Shown here: piece after piece, positions 16,449 to 27,095 of the stretch
How the letters are laid out: every line of letters begins with the position of its first letter
Position numbering within the stretch: position 1 is the first letter of the stretch
Assembly (NCBI GenBank): GCA_016296065.1
Contig: JAEDKA010000001.1
Span: 1-64,000, forward strand
Direction: 5' to 3'
Source of the DNA: Kiritimatiellia bacterium
Lineage (GTDB): Bacteria; Verrucomicrobiota; Kiritimatiellia; RFP12; UBA1067
Length of the DNA: 64,000 bases
Translations under genes and position numbers: made by a program
The notes under the pieces: model-generated
What the model saw: the letters and a program-made list of their open reading frames with translations, nothing else
Told to the model about the DNA's origin: nothing
Databases searched by the model: none

Positions 16449-19400
16449 ATGACGGGAATGCTGTTGATTGCCGCGGCTCTGCTGAATCCGACGGTTGAGC
16501 TGGAGTGCAGGGACCGCGGAGAGTGGAAGCTCTCCGTAGAGGAGAGGGAGGCTGAGCCGGGCGTCCGCATCGTGAAGGTGTCGGCACGCGCCCCGAAGGC
16601 GGCGCCTGTTCCGCGTTTCCGCGTGGCGGTGCATGTTCCGGCGGTCGGATGCGACAACGCGTGGAATCCCAACTTCGGCTGCGGCGAGAACATCACGCTC
16701 CTCCCCTGGTGGGGCAAGGTCTTCAACATCGCACGCACGCAGCCGCTGCGCGTCCTGTTCGACAGGTCAGGCACCAACCGCATGACGCTCGCCGTCGGCG
16801 AGCTCAGGCGCACCGTAACCTTTGACACATGGTTCGACGAGGGTCCGTTCGCCTGCTCGACTGCCGTCAACTTCTTCACCGAGCCTTCGGAGCCGCTGGA
16901 CTCGTACGAGACCGAGATCATGCTCGACATGCGCGGCGTTCCGTTCTGCGACGCGGTCCGCGCGGCCGCCCGCTGGCAGTCCGCGCGCGCAGGCAAGGCC
17001 GCCCGTCCGCCGGAAGCCGCGTACGAGGCGCTTTACTCGACGTGGTACGGATTCCACAAGGACCTCCGCGCGGACGTCATCGAGGATGAATGCCGCCGTG
17101 CGGCCGCGCTCGGCATGAAGACGATCATCCTAGACGACGGCTGGCAGTGCGACGACACGGACGGGGGCTACGCATCCTGCGGCGACTGGAGGATTTCGAC
17201 GAAGCGCTTCCCCGACATGCGCGGACACGTCGCGCGCGTGCACGCGCTCGGGATGAAGTACGTCGTCTGGTTCTCGATGCCGTTTGTCGGCGAGGAGACT
17301 GAGGCATACCCGAAGTTCAAGGACAAGATGCTCCGCCGCGCGGACGGCCTCGGCGCGTGGGTGCTAGATCCGCGCTTTCCCGAGGTGCGCGCGTATCTGC
17401 GCGACGTCTACCTCCGCTGCCTGCGCGAATGGGACATCGACGGATTCAAGCTCGACTTCGTCGACTCGTTCGGACTCGAGGGCGGGAAGGATCCGGCGGT
17501 CGCGCAGAACTACGCCGGACGCGACTGCCGCTCGATTCCCGACGGAGTGGAGAAACTGCTGAAGGAGGTGACGGACGCTCTCCGCGCCGAAAAGCCGGAT
17601 GTCCTTCTGGAATTCCGCCAGGCGTATGTCGGACCCGAGATACGCCGCTACGGAAACATGGTGCGCGTCGGCGACTGCCCCGGCTCGCCCATCCGCAACC
17701 GCGTCCACATCGCGAACCTCCGCCTCCTCTGCGAGGGGACGGCTGTGCACGCAGACATGCTGCGCTGGAACGAAGCCGACACGCTGGAGAACGCGCAGTG
17801 GCTCGTCCTGAACTCGATATTCGGCGTCGTCCAGTATTCCGTCGTCCTCTCGAAGGCGTCCGAAGAAGAGCGCGAGATGCTCGCGCGCTGGATCCGCTTC
17901 GCAGCCGAGCACCGCGAGGCGCTGCTTAAGGGACGCCTCACCGCGCACCGCCCCGAGCTCAACTACCCGGTCATCGAGTCGGAGTCCGATTCGGAGCGCA
18001 TCGTCGTCATATACGATCCGACCGTCGCCTTTGACCTCGGCCCGATCACCAAGCCGACGTACGTCATCGACGCGACGACGGGTAAGATCTCCGTCGTTGG
18101 CAAAGCCGACGCAGACGGGAACTGCCGCTTCTCCTGGGAGCGCAGGCTCGACGGGTGGGATTCTGACACGTACGTCATGCTTCCCGCTGCGGCCTATGAC
18201 GGGAACCGCGCCTTCGTGCACATTGCGCCGCCGGAAGGCGACTACGGCGCGTGGTATCGTCCGTCTGACTTCGGTAGCGGCAAGTGCCCATATACGATGC
18301 ACGAGAAGATCCCCGCGCTCGCGCCTGACAACTCAGGCGTGCTCGAGGGCTCGTCGGGAGATCTCGCCGCGCCGTGCGCGGCGTTCTTTTTCCCGAAGGC
18401 GAAGAAGGGCGCGATCATCTGGTTCCAGCCGCAGGTGAAGGGACGCGACGCGGGCTACAGGCTGGAGAACGGCGTCTTCCGCGTCGAATATCCCGCGCGA
18501 CGCAAGGAGCTCCTCTTCAAGGCTTCCGACGAAGTCGATCCGCCGATCGCTTGCGCTCCGGGCGAGACGCTCCGCGCTTGCTGCCGCGTGGACGAGTTCG
18601 CGTGCGAGGACGTCGCGGGGCTGTATGCCGAGTACTTCCGCCGCCGCAGGTCGTTTGTTTCCGGCGAGCGCGCGGCGACGCCTCCGGCGGAAGAGCGCCG
18701 CCGTCTCGCGAACCTCGTCGCGGGAAGCATGGTGAAGGGGTCGATACGCGAAGTCCCCGACCAGGGGAGGACGTGGTCCAGCGGATGGTGCGGCGGTCCC
18801 ATGAACGTCGCCGCGCTCGTAGCCGTCGGCTGGCCGGACGCCGGGAAGATCGCCGCCTCGACTTTGGACTTTATGGCGGACACGATCGAGCCGTGCGGAT
18901 TTTTCCGCGGGCTGAGCCGCGACGGCAAGCCCGTGCGCGAGCGCTTCGCCCTTGAGTCGAGCGAAGGCCTCCTGCTCACGCGCAGAGCGGCAGACGGACT
19001 TTTCTGGGCGGAGCAGATACTCGACGCGGCTGCGAAGGCGCCCGGCAGCGACGAAGCGCGGCAGATGCGCCGCGAAAAGGCGCTGAAGCGCTGTGCGGAC
19101 GCGTTCTGCGAACTCTTCGACAGGTACGGCGAGCTGCCGCAGTACATCGACCGCGTGACGGGCGAGAGCCGCATCGCCGGCTCGACTTCCGCCGCCATGG
19201 CCCCTGCCGCGCTCGTTCGCATGTATGTGCGCTTCGGCGACAGGAGACACCTCGACTATGCCGCGAAGATCGCGGACCAGATGTGCAGGGACTATCTCTC
19301 GCGCGGACTTTCCTTCGGCGGACCTGGCGACGCGGCGGACGCGTGCGACTCGGAGAGCATCTACGCGCTTCTTGAGAGCTGCGTGTCGCTTGCGGAGCGT

Positions 19401-19868
19401 CATCCCGACCGCGCGAAGTGGATAGCCCGCGCGAAGGATGCGGCGAACCTCCTTTCGACATGGGTCGTGCCGTACACCTACGAGTTCCCAGCAGATTCGG
19501 AGTACGGCAGGCGCGGAGTGAACACCGTGGGGTCCGTAATCGCAAACCTCCAGAACCGCCATGCCGCGCCCGGCTTCTGCACTGCCTCGGGCGACGCACT
19601 TTCGCGACTTGCGGCGCTTTCAGGGGACATGGCGTATCTTGAGATGTTCAAGGACGTGATAGCGTTCTTTCCGCAGGTGATCGCGACGCCGGAGCGTCCG
19701 ATCCGCGCGACGCTCTGGACCGACGAGCCGCGCAATCTCGAGTCCGGATGGATAAACGAGCGCGTGAACATGAGCGGATGGGAAGGGCTCAAGGGCGTCG
19801 GCGAGGTCTTCCCCGGTCCGTGCTGGAGCGACCTCTCCTTCCTGCTCTCGCCCGGACTCGTCGACTAG
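16449..19868 (+). CDS. GH36-type alpha-galactosidase-like enzyme fused to a helical toroid domain
   Basis: 1139 residues in two halves. Residues about 1-560 resemble GH36/melibiase: an N-terminal beta domain, then a barrel with ALYSTWYGFHKDL, IILDDGWQ, MKYVVWFSMPFVG, the nucleophile segment DGFKLDFVDS (K334, D336) and VRVGDCPGSPIRNR as the likely acid/base region. Residues about 750-1139 are helix-rich and repetitive (SSEGLLLTRRAADGLFWAEQIL, GSTSAAMAPAALVRMYVRFGDRRHLDYAAKIADQ), resembling an (alpha/alpha)6 toroid of the type in several glycosidase and lyase families. GH36 enzymes normally have a beta domain, not a toroid, at this end. The N-terminus MTGMLLIAAALLNP is only a weak signal peptide. 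Confidence 0.75.
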   Translation: MTGMLLIAAALLNPTVELECRDRGEWKLSVEEREAEPGVRIVKVSARAPKAAPVPRFRVAVHVPAVGCDNAWNPNFGCGENITLLPWWGKVFNIARTQPLRVLFDRSGTNRMTLAVGELRRTVTFDTWFDEGPFACSTAVNFFTEPSEPLDSYETEIMLDMRGVPFCDAVRAAARWQSARAGKAARPPEAAYEALYSTWYGFHKDLRADVIEDECRRAAALGMKTIILDDGWQCDDTDGGYASCGDWRISTKRFPDMRGHVARVHALGMKYVVWFSMPFVGEETEAYPKFKDKMLRRADGLGAWVLDPRFPEVRAYLRDVYLRCLREWDIDGFKLDFVDSFGLEGGKDPAVAQNYAGRDCRSIPDGVEKLLKEVTDALRAEKPDVLLEFRQAYVGPEIRRYGNMVRVGDCPGSPIRNRVHIANLRLLCEGTAVHADMLRWNEADTLENAQWLVLNSIFGVVQYSVVLSKASEEEREMLARWIRFAAEHREALLKGRLTAHRPELNYPVIESESDSERIVVIYDPTVAFDLGPITKPTYVIDATTGKISVVGKADADGNCRFSWERRLDGWDSDTYVMLPAAAYDGNRAFVHIAPPEGDYGAWYRPSDFGSGKCPYTMHEKIPALAPDNSGVLEGSSGDLAAPCAAFFFPKAKKGAIIWFQPQVKGRDAGYRLENGVFRVEYPARRKELLFKASDEVDPPIACAPGETLRACCRVDEFACEDVAGLYAEYFRRRRSFVSGERAATPPAEERRRLANLVAGSMVKGSIREVPDQGRTWSSGWCGGPMNVAALVAVGWPDAGKIAASTLDFMADTIEPCGFFRGLSRDGKPVRERFALESSEGLLLTRRAADGLFWAEQILDAAAKAPGSDEARQMRREKALKRCADAFCELFDRYGELPQYIDRVTGESRIAGSTSAAMAPAALVRMYVRFGDRRHLDYAAKIADQMCRDYLSRGLSFGGPGDAADACDSESIYALLESCVSLAERHPDRAKWIARAKDAANLLSTWVVPYTYEFPADSEYGRRGVNTVGSVIANLQNRHAAPGFCTASGDALSRLAALSGDMAYLEMFKDVIAFFPQVIATPERPIRATLWTDEPRNLESGWINERVNMSGWEGLKGVGEVFPGPCWSDLSFLLSPGLVD

Positions 19869-19874
19869 CCTCGG

Positions 19875-19982
19875 TCAGGCGAGCGCGGCGATTGCCTCGC
19901 CTAGGTCGCGGCAGACGGTGCACATCGCGCCGAGGACGCCCATGTGCGCGTCCGCGCCCTTGTCTGTTCCGGCTTTCATCAT
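19875..19982 (-). CDS. Possible 35-residue protein with a CxxC motif
   Basis: A short minus-strand frame, MMKAGTDKGADAH...ALA, fills the gap between the GH36 stop (6 bases away) and the adhE control region. AGGAAAGG is placed well before its ATG and TATAAT/TATACT sequences lie about 45 bases upstream. It contains CTVC. I do not recognise it. It could be a genuine small protein or the surviving end of a larger lost gene. Confidence 0.4.
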   Translation of the reverse strand: MMKAGTDKGADAHMGVLGAMCTVCRDLGEAIAALA

Positions 19983-20090
19983 TGGTCGCCTTTCCTGGTT
20001 GTCGTCAGGGCGATATTATAGTATATTGGCGGCAGTTGTGGAAGGGTCGGAAGCATATGGGGCAGGTGCAACATTTGTTTATATAGATAC

Positions 20091-20119
20091 TTGATTATCC
20101 ATAAGAAAGTTGCTATACT
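20091..20119 (+). promoter_or_regulatory. adhE promoter
   Basis: -35 TTGATT (20091-20096) and extended -10 TGCTATACT (hexamer 20114-20119) with 17-bp spacing. The leader of about 50 bases ends with AAAAGGA before ATG 20178. Confidence 0.7.
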
Positions 20120-20177
20120 ATCCCGCCAAACGTCGGAGAAGGCTCCGGCGCAACGAAAACAACAGCAAAAGGACAGT

Positions 20178-22820
20178 ATGGAAAGCGCAGAAACATTGGC
20201 GACGCCGGCAGTAGACCCCGGCATCGCGGAACTTGAGGCGACGATAGCGCGCGTGAGGGCGGCGCAGAAGGCCTATGCCACGTTCTCCCAGGAGAAGGTG
20301 GACTCTATATTCAGGGCTGCCGCGCTTGCCGCGAACCGCCTTCGCATCCCGCTCGCCAAGATGGCGGTCGAGGAGACGGGCATGGGCATCGTAGAGGACA
20401 AGATCATCAAGAATCACTACGCGGCCGAGTACATCTACAACACGTACAAGGACACGAAGACGTGCGGAGTGGTCGAGGAGGACGAAGCGGCCGGCATCAT
20501 GAAGGTCGCCGAGCCGATCGGCGTGATCGGCGCGGTCATCCCGACGACCAACCCTACATCCACAGCGATCTTCAAGTGCCTCCTCGCGCTCAAGACGAGG
20601 AACGGAATCGTCATCAGCCCCCATCCGCGCGCCAAGAACTGCACGATGGCGGCGGCGAAGGCCGTTCTCGACGCTGCGGTCGCGGCGGGGGCTCCGGCTG
20701 ACATCATCTCCTGGATCGAGGCGCCGAGCCTGCCTAAGACGAACCTCCTCATGAAGGAGTCGGACATCATCCTCGCGACCGGCGGTCCCGGCATGGTGAA
20801 GGCGGCGTACTCGAGCGGCACCCCGGCGCTCGGCGTCGGTGCGGGCAACGCGGCGGCGATACTCGACCCGAGCTGCGACCTCGTCAACGCCGTCAACTCG
20901 ATCATCCACTCCAAGACGTTCGACAACGGCATGATCTGCGCGACGGAGCAGACGGTCATTGCGGACGAGCTCATCTACGACGAGGTCAAGGACGAGTTCA
21001 AGCGCCGCGGATGCTACTTCCTCAACAAGGAGGAGGCGGACAAGATCCGCGCGACGATGCTCATCAACGGCGCGCTCAACGCGAAGATCGTCGGGCAGCG
21101 TCCCGTGACGATCGCGAAGATGGCTGGCTTCGAAGTCCCCGAGTCCACGAAGGTGCTCATCGGCGAGGCGACTTCGACCGACAGCTCCGAGGCGTTCGGG
21201 CACGAGAAGCTCACGACGATACTCGGCATGTACAAGAGTCGCGACTTCGACGACGCGCTCGACATCGCCGAGGCGCTGCTCGTCAACAACGGCGGGCTCG
21301 GCCACACGTCGTCGCTCTGGATCGACGAGATCGGCGAGCGCGGGAAGCTCGCCAAGTTCGCGGACCGCATGAACGCGTGCCGCCTCCTCGTCAACACTCC
21401 GTCGAGCCTCGGCGGAATAGGCGACATCTACAACTTCAGCCTCGTTCCCTCGCTGACGCTCGGCTGCGGCAGCTGGGGCGGGAACTCCGTGTCCGAGAAC
21501 GTCGGCGTCAAACATCTTTTGAACATCAAGACCGTGGCAATGAGAAGGGAAAACATGCTGTGGTTCCGCGCGCCCGAGAAGGTGTACCAGAAGAAGGGGT
21601 GCCTCGCGGTGGCGCTCCGCGAACTCGGCGAGGAGCTCGGGAAGAAGAAGGCGTTCATCGTCACCGACTCGTTCCTCTACGCGAACGGATACACCAAGGC
21701 GATCGAGCGCTCGCTCGAGAAGCAGGGCATCATGTTCACGACGTTCTCGAACGTCGCGCCTGATCCGACCCTCGCCTGCGCCAAGGAGGGCGCGAAGCTG
21801 ATGGCCGGGTTCAAGCCGGACGTCATCATCGCCGTCGGCGGTGGCTCCGCTATGGACGCCGCCAAGATCATGTGGGTCCTCTACGAGCACCCCGAGGTCG
21901 ACTTCCAGGACATGGCGATGCGCTTCATGGACATCCGCAAGCGCGTCTACAAGTTCCCGAAGATGGGCGAGAAGGCGTACTTCGTGTGCGTCCCGACCTC
22001 GGCCGGAACGGGCTCGGAAGTGACACCGTTCGCCGTCATCACCGACGAGCAGACGGGAGTCAAGTATCCGCTCGCCGACTACGCGCTCATGCCGAACATG
22101 GCGATCGTAGACGCGGACATGCAGATGATGGCTCCGCCCGGGCTCACCAGCGCGTCCGGAATCGACGCGGTCTCGCACGCGCTCGAGGCGTATGCCTCGA
22201 TGATGGCGACGGACTACACCGACGGGCTCGCCATCCGCGCGCTCCAGACGATCTTCAAGTGGCTGCCGGCGTGCTACGACGCGGCCGTCGCGAAGAAGGC
22301 CAACCCCGCCGCCCGCGAGAAGATGGCGAACGCCGCGACGATGGCCGGCATGGCCTTCGCGAACGCGTTCCTCGGCGTGATGCACTCGATGGCGCACAAG
22401 CTCGGCGCGTTCCACCACATACCGCACGGAATCGCCAACGCGCTGATGATGGAGGAGGTCCTTCGCTTCAACGCCGACCCCGTGCCGCGCAAGATGGGCA
22501 CGTTCCCGCAGTACGACCATCCGCACACCCTCGAGCGCTACCTCGAGATCGCCGACGCGCTCGGCATCAAGGGCAAGTCGAAGGGCGAGCAGTTCAACAA
22601 CCTCTGCAAGGCGATCCGCGAGCTGCAGGCGAGGATCGGCATCAAGCCGACGATCCGCGACTACGTTCCGGACGAGAAGGACTTCCTCGCGCGCCTCGAC
22701 GCGATGACGGAGCAGGCCTTCGACGACCAGTGCACCGGCGCGAACCCGCGCTATCCGCTGATGTCGGAGATCAAGCAGATGTACCTCAACGCCTACTACG
22801 GCAAGCATGAGGTGGTCTGA
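20178..22820 (+). CDS. adhE: Bifunctional acetaldehyde-CoA/alcohol dehydrogenase
   Basis: Reduces acetyl-CoA to acetaldehyde and on to ethanol, regenerating two NAD+. 880 residues, full length. N-terminal aldehyde dehydrogenase half with VGVIGAVIPTTNPTSTA, GGPGMVKAAYSSGTPALGVGAGN and catalytic C254 in FDNGMICATEQ. C-terminal iron alcohol dehydrogenase half with VGGGSAMDAAKIMW, PTSAGTGSEVTPFAVI, SGIDAVSHALEAYAS and HSMAHKLGAFHHIPHGIANA (metal-binding histidines). ATG 20178 is chosen over an upstream in-frame start because the promoter occupies that region. With buk and pta this gives acid and ethanol outlets for fermentation. Confidence 0.97.
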   Translation: MESAETLATPAVDPGIAELEATIARVRAAQKAYATFSQEKVDSIFRAAALAANRLRIPLAKMAVEETGMGIVEDKIIKNHYAAEYIYNTYKDTKTCGVVEEDEAAGIMKVAEPIGVIGAVIPTTNPTSTAIFKCLLALKTRNGIVISPHPRAKNCTMAAAKAVLDAAVAAGAPADIISWIEAPSLPKTNLLMKESDIILATGGPGMVKAAYSSGTPALGVGAGNAAAILDPSCDLVNAVNSIIHSKTFDNGMICATEQTVIADELIYDEVKDEFKRRGCYFLNKEEADKIRATMLINGALNAKIVGQRPVTIAKMAGFEVPESTKVLIGEATSTDSSEAFGHEKLTTILGMYKSRDFDDALDIAEALLVNNGGLGHTSSLWIDEIGERGKLAKFADRMNACRLLVNTPSSLGGIGDIYNFSLVPSLTLGCGSWGGNSVSENVGVKHLLNIKTVAMRRENMLWFRAPEKVYQKKGCLAVALRELGEELGKKKAFIVTDSFLYANGYTKAIERSLEKQGIMFTTFSNVAPDPTLACAKEGAKLMAGFKPDVIIAVGGGSAMDAAKIMWVLYEHPEVDFQDMAMRFMDIRKRVYKFPKMGEKAYFVCVPTSAGTGSEVTPFAVITDEQTGVKYPLADYALMPNMAIVDADMQMMAPPGLTSASGIDAVSHALEAYASMMATDYTDGLAIRALQTIFKWLPACYDAAVAKKANPAAREKMANAATMAGMAFANAFLGVMHSMAHKLGAFHHIPHGIANALMMEEVLRFNADPVPRKMGTFPQYDHPHTLERYLEIADALGIKGKSKGEQFNNLCKAIRELQARIGIKPTIRDYVPDEKDFLARLDAMTEQAFDDQCTGANPRYPLMSEIKQMYLNAYYGKHEVV

Positions 22821-22821
22821 G

Positions 22822-22853
22822 TTGAAAGTTCAAAGTTTGAAGTTGAAAGTTTA
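22822..22853 (+). repeat. Short imperfect direct repeat GTTGAAAGTT
   Basis: GTTGAAAGTT occurs twice about 21 bases apart with a related CAAAGTTTGAA between, filling the gap between adhE and the next gene. It is a low-complexity purine/T pattern; a weaker relative (TTGAAGAGTTAAAGG) lies after kdsA near 2442. Confidence 0.5.
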
Positions 22854-22864
22854 GGAGTTTGGAA

Positions 22865-23665
22865 ATGAAGAAAACTACAGCAAAGAAGGTTCCGGCGAAG
22901 CGCGGACGTCCGAGCAGGCAGGCAGGAGTTCTTCTCGAGCGCACCGACAAGGTCGTGACGAAGGACAAGGGCACGGTGCTCAAGATCTTCGGACCGAGCT
23001 ACAAGGTGAGCGCGATCCTGAACGAGGCGATGAACGAGGCGCGCGCGGCGGAGACGGGGCTTCCCGTCGCCAAGGTGCTCGAGGTCCTCAAGATCCGCGA
23101 CCACTGGTGCATCCGCCGCGAGTGGGTCGACGGAGACACTCTCGCCGACGTGATGGCGAAGGACAAGAAGAACCTCGGCAGGTACCTGAAGGAGTTCGTC
23201 GCGATCCAGTGCCAGATATTCTCGAAGACGTCCGAGCGCATGGGCAACCTCGCCGACAAGCTCGACAAGCAGATCTCGGCGTCGCCGCTTCCCAAGGAGA
23301 CGCGCTACGACCTGCACATGAAGCTGCAGAGCTTCCCGCGCGGGAAGTCGCTGTGCCACGGCGACTTCAACCCCACGAACGTGATCATCACGCCGAAGGG
23401 CGACTGGCGCGTCATCGACTGGAGCCATGTGCGCCTCGGCGATCCGCTCGCGGACGTCGCGCGCACGTACCTGCTGTTCTGGCTTTCCGGACACGTCGCG
23501 GCGGCGGAGAAGTACATGGCCCTCGCGTGCGAGGCGCTCAAGGTGAAGCTTCCCGACGTGCAGAAGTGGCTTCCGATCGTCGCCGCGGCGGAATCGTCGC
23601 GCGACCAGACGCCGAAGAACCACGAGCTCCTCGTCCACTGGGCGAGCGTCGTCGACATCGAGTAG
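22865..23665 (+). CDS. Aminoglycoside phosphotransferase-like small-molecule kinase with AT-hook-like N-terminus
   Basis: 266 residues. The kinase core has CHGDFNPTNVIITPKGDWRVIDWSHVRLGDPLADVART, i.e. the catalytic HGDxxxxN loop and the metal-binding IDW of the APH/choline kinase fold, but no clear canonical nucleotide-binding loop. The first 20 residues are strongly basic and include KRGRPSRQ, the core of an AT-hook DNA-binding motif. ATG 22865 follows AGGAG (22853-22857) by 7 bases. The fold resembles the uncharacterised TIGR02172-type kinases. Substrate unknown. Confidence 0.72.
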   Translation: MKKTTAKKVPAKRGRPSRQAGVLLERTDKVVTKDKGTVLKIFGPSYKVSAILNEAMNEARAAETGLPVAKVLEVLKIRDHWCIRREWVDGDTLADVMAKDKKNLGRYLKEFVAIQCQIFSKTSERMGNLADKLDKQISASPLPKETRYDLHMKLQSFPRGKSLCHGDFNPTNVIITPKGDWRVIDWSHVRLGDPLADVARTYLLFWLSGHVAAAEKYMALACEALKVKLPDVQKWLPIVAAAESSRDQTPKNHELLVHWASVVDIE

Positions 23666-23705
23666 TCGACCGACTTTCCCCAGCCACCGCCGGCGCCATT
23701 TTTGG

Positions 23706-23711
23706 TATAAT
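23706..23711 (+). promoter_or_regulatory. Extended -10 promoter of the mcsA-like/clpC unit
   Basis: TGGTATAAT with the hexamer at 23706-23711, 9 bases before ATG 23721, so the leader would be 0-3 bases. No CtsR-type or CIRCE-type operator is visible. Confidence 0.6.
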
Positions 23712-23720
23712 ATCCCATTA

Positions 23721-24616
23721 ATGAAGTGTGAACTGTGCCATCAGAAGGACGCCGAGACGGCCATACAGCTCGCCCGCGATGGGGGCGAGAGCGAAGAGCT
23801 CTACGTGTGCCGCGAGTGCGCGAACCGCGAGAGGGTGCGCAGGCAGAAGAAGAGCCAGCGCACGAGGAAGGGCGGCGAGGAGCCTGTTTCCGGCGTTTCG
23901 ATTTCCGTTTCCGGCGTGACGTCGGGCGACGGCGAGGAGCCGCCGCCCATCGTCAAGGCCATAATGAACGCGATGAGCGGATTCGTCTCCGACCTCGAGA
24001 AGGCCGCCGGCGGTGCCGAGCCCGAGAAGAAGGAGCCCGAGCTCGTCGAGTTTCCGTGCGCTCGCGCTGAGGCGCCGTACCGCATCGGCGAGATGCTGCA
24101 CCTCGAGGGACTGCACCTCATCGGCGAGCTCGAGCCCGTCGGACGCGCCCTGCGCGCGCTCAAGATGAAGCTTGTCGGGGTTGACGCCGACGGAGTGCGC
24201 GACTCGGGTCACGTCTATCGCCTCTTCTACGAGGGCTCGCAGGAGGCCGCGAAGCGCGTGGCCGAAGACATCCTGCGCGAGGAGCGCAATGCGCGCGTGA
24301 GGCTCTTCGAGGAGATGCCGCGCGTGTTCGGCGACTCGCTCTGCCGCGCCCTCGCGATTCTGAAGAACTGCCGCCTGCTCGCCCCTGGCGAGCTGTTCGA
24401 CCTCCTTTCGCCGCTGCGCCTCGCGGCGATAGAGAAGATGCTGGACGGAATCGACCTCGCCGGCATCGAGGCGCTGATATCCTCCGTCGACCTCACGTCG
24501 AAGGAGGACAACGAGACGCAGGAGTCGCGCGACCGCATGGACGCGGAGCGCGCGGACGAGATGAACCGCCGCTTCGAGGATGTCGTCCTAAACGAGCGCG
24601 CCGAGGAGAAGTTTCT

Positions 24617-24620
<4 letters not shown>
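23721..24620 (+). CDS. McsA-like zinc-finger protein joined to the C-terminal part of McsB
   Basis: 299 residues directly before clpC. The N-terminus has two CxxC pairs (C3/C6 and C30/C33) like the McsA zinc finger. After a flexible linker, residues about 113-265 align from memory with the C-terminal half of the protein arginine kinase McsB, starting near its active-site cysteine: compare HLEGLHLIGELEPVGRAL with McsB HLPALVLTQQINRII, then VYRLFYEGSQEAAKRVAEDILREERNARVRLF with McsB FQISNQITLGKSEEDI...AQERAARQAL, then LCRALAILKNCRLLAPGELFDLLSPLRL with FRSYGILANCRVIDSKEAAQCLSDVRL. The McsB N-terminal part with SSRIRLARN and NEEDH is absent, so kinase activity is not expected. Likely a ClpC adaptor. 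Overlaps clpC by 4 bases. Confidence 0.78.
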
Positions 24621-27076
<2,456 letters not shown>

Positions 27077-27095
27077 CGCGTCAGCTCGCTGCGGC

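Noticed and set aside
20091..20177. N-terminal extension of AdhE
   Set aside because: The region holds the -35 and -10 boxes; the family start fits ATG 20178.
22822..22853. GTTGAAAGTT repeats as a regulatory array
   Set aside because: Only two imperfect copies in a low-complexity tract between a stop and a Shine-Dalgarno; recorded as a repeat only.
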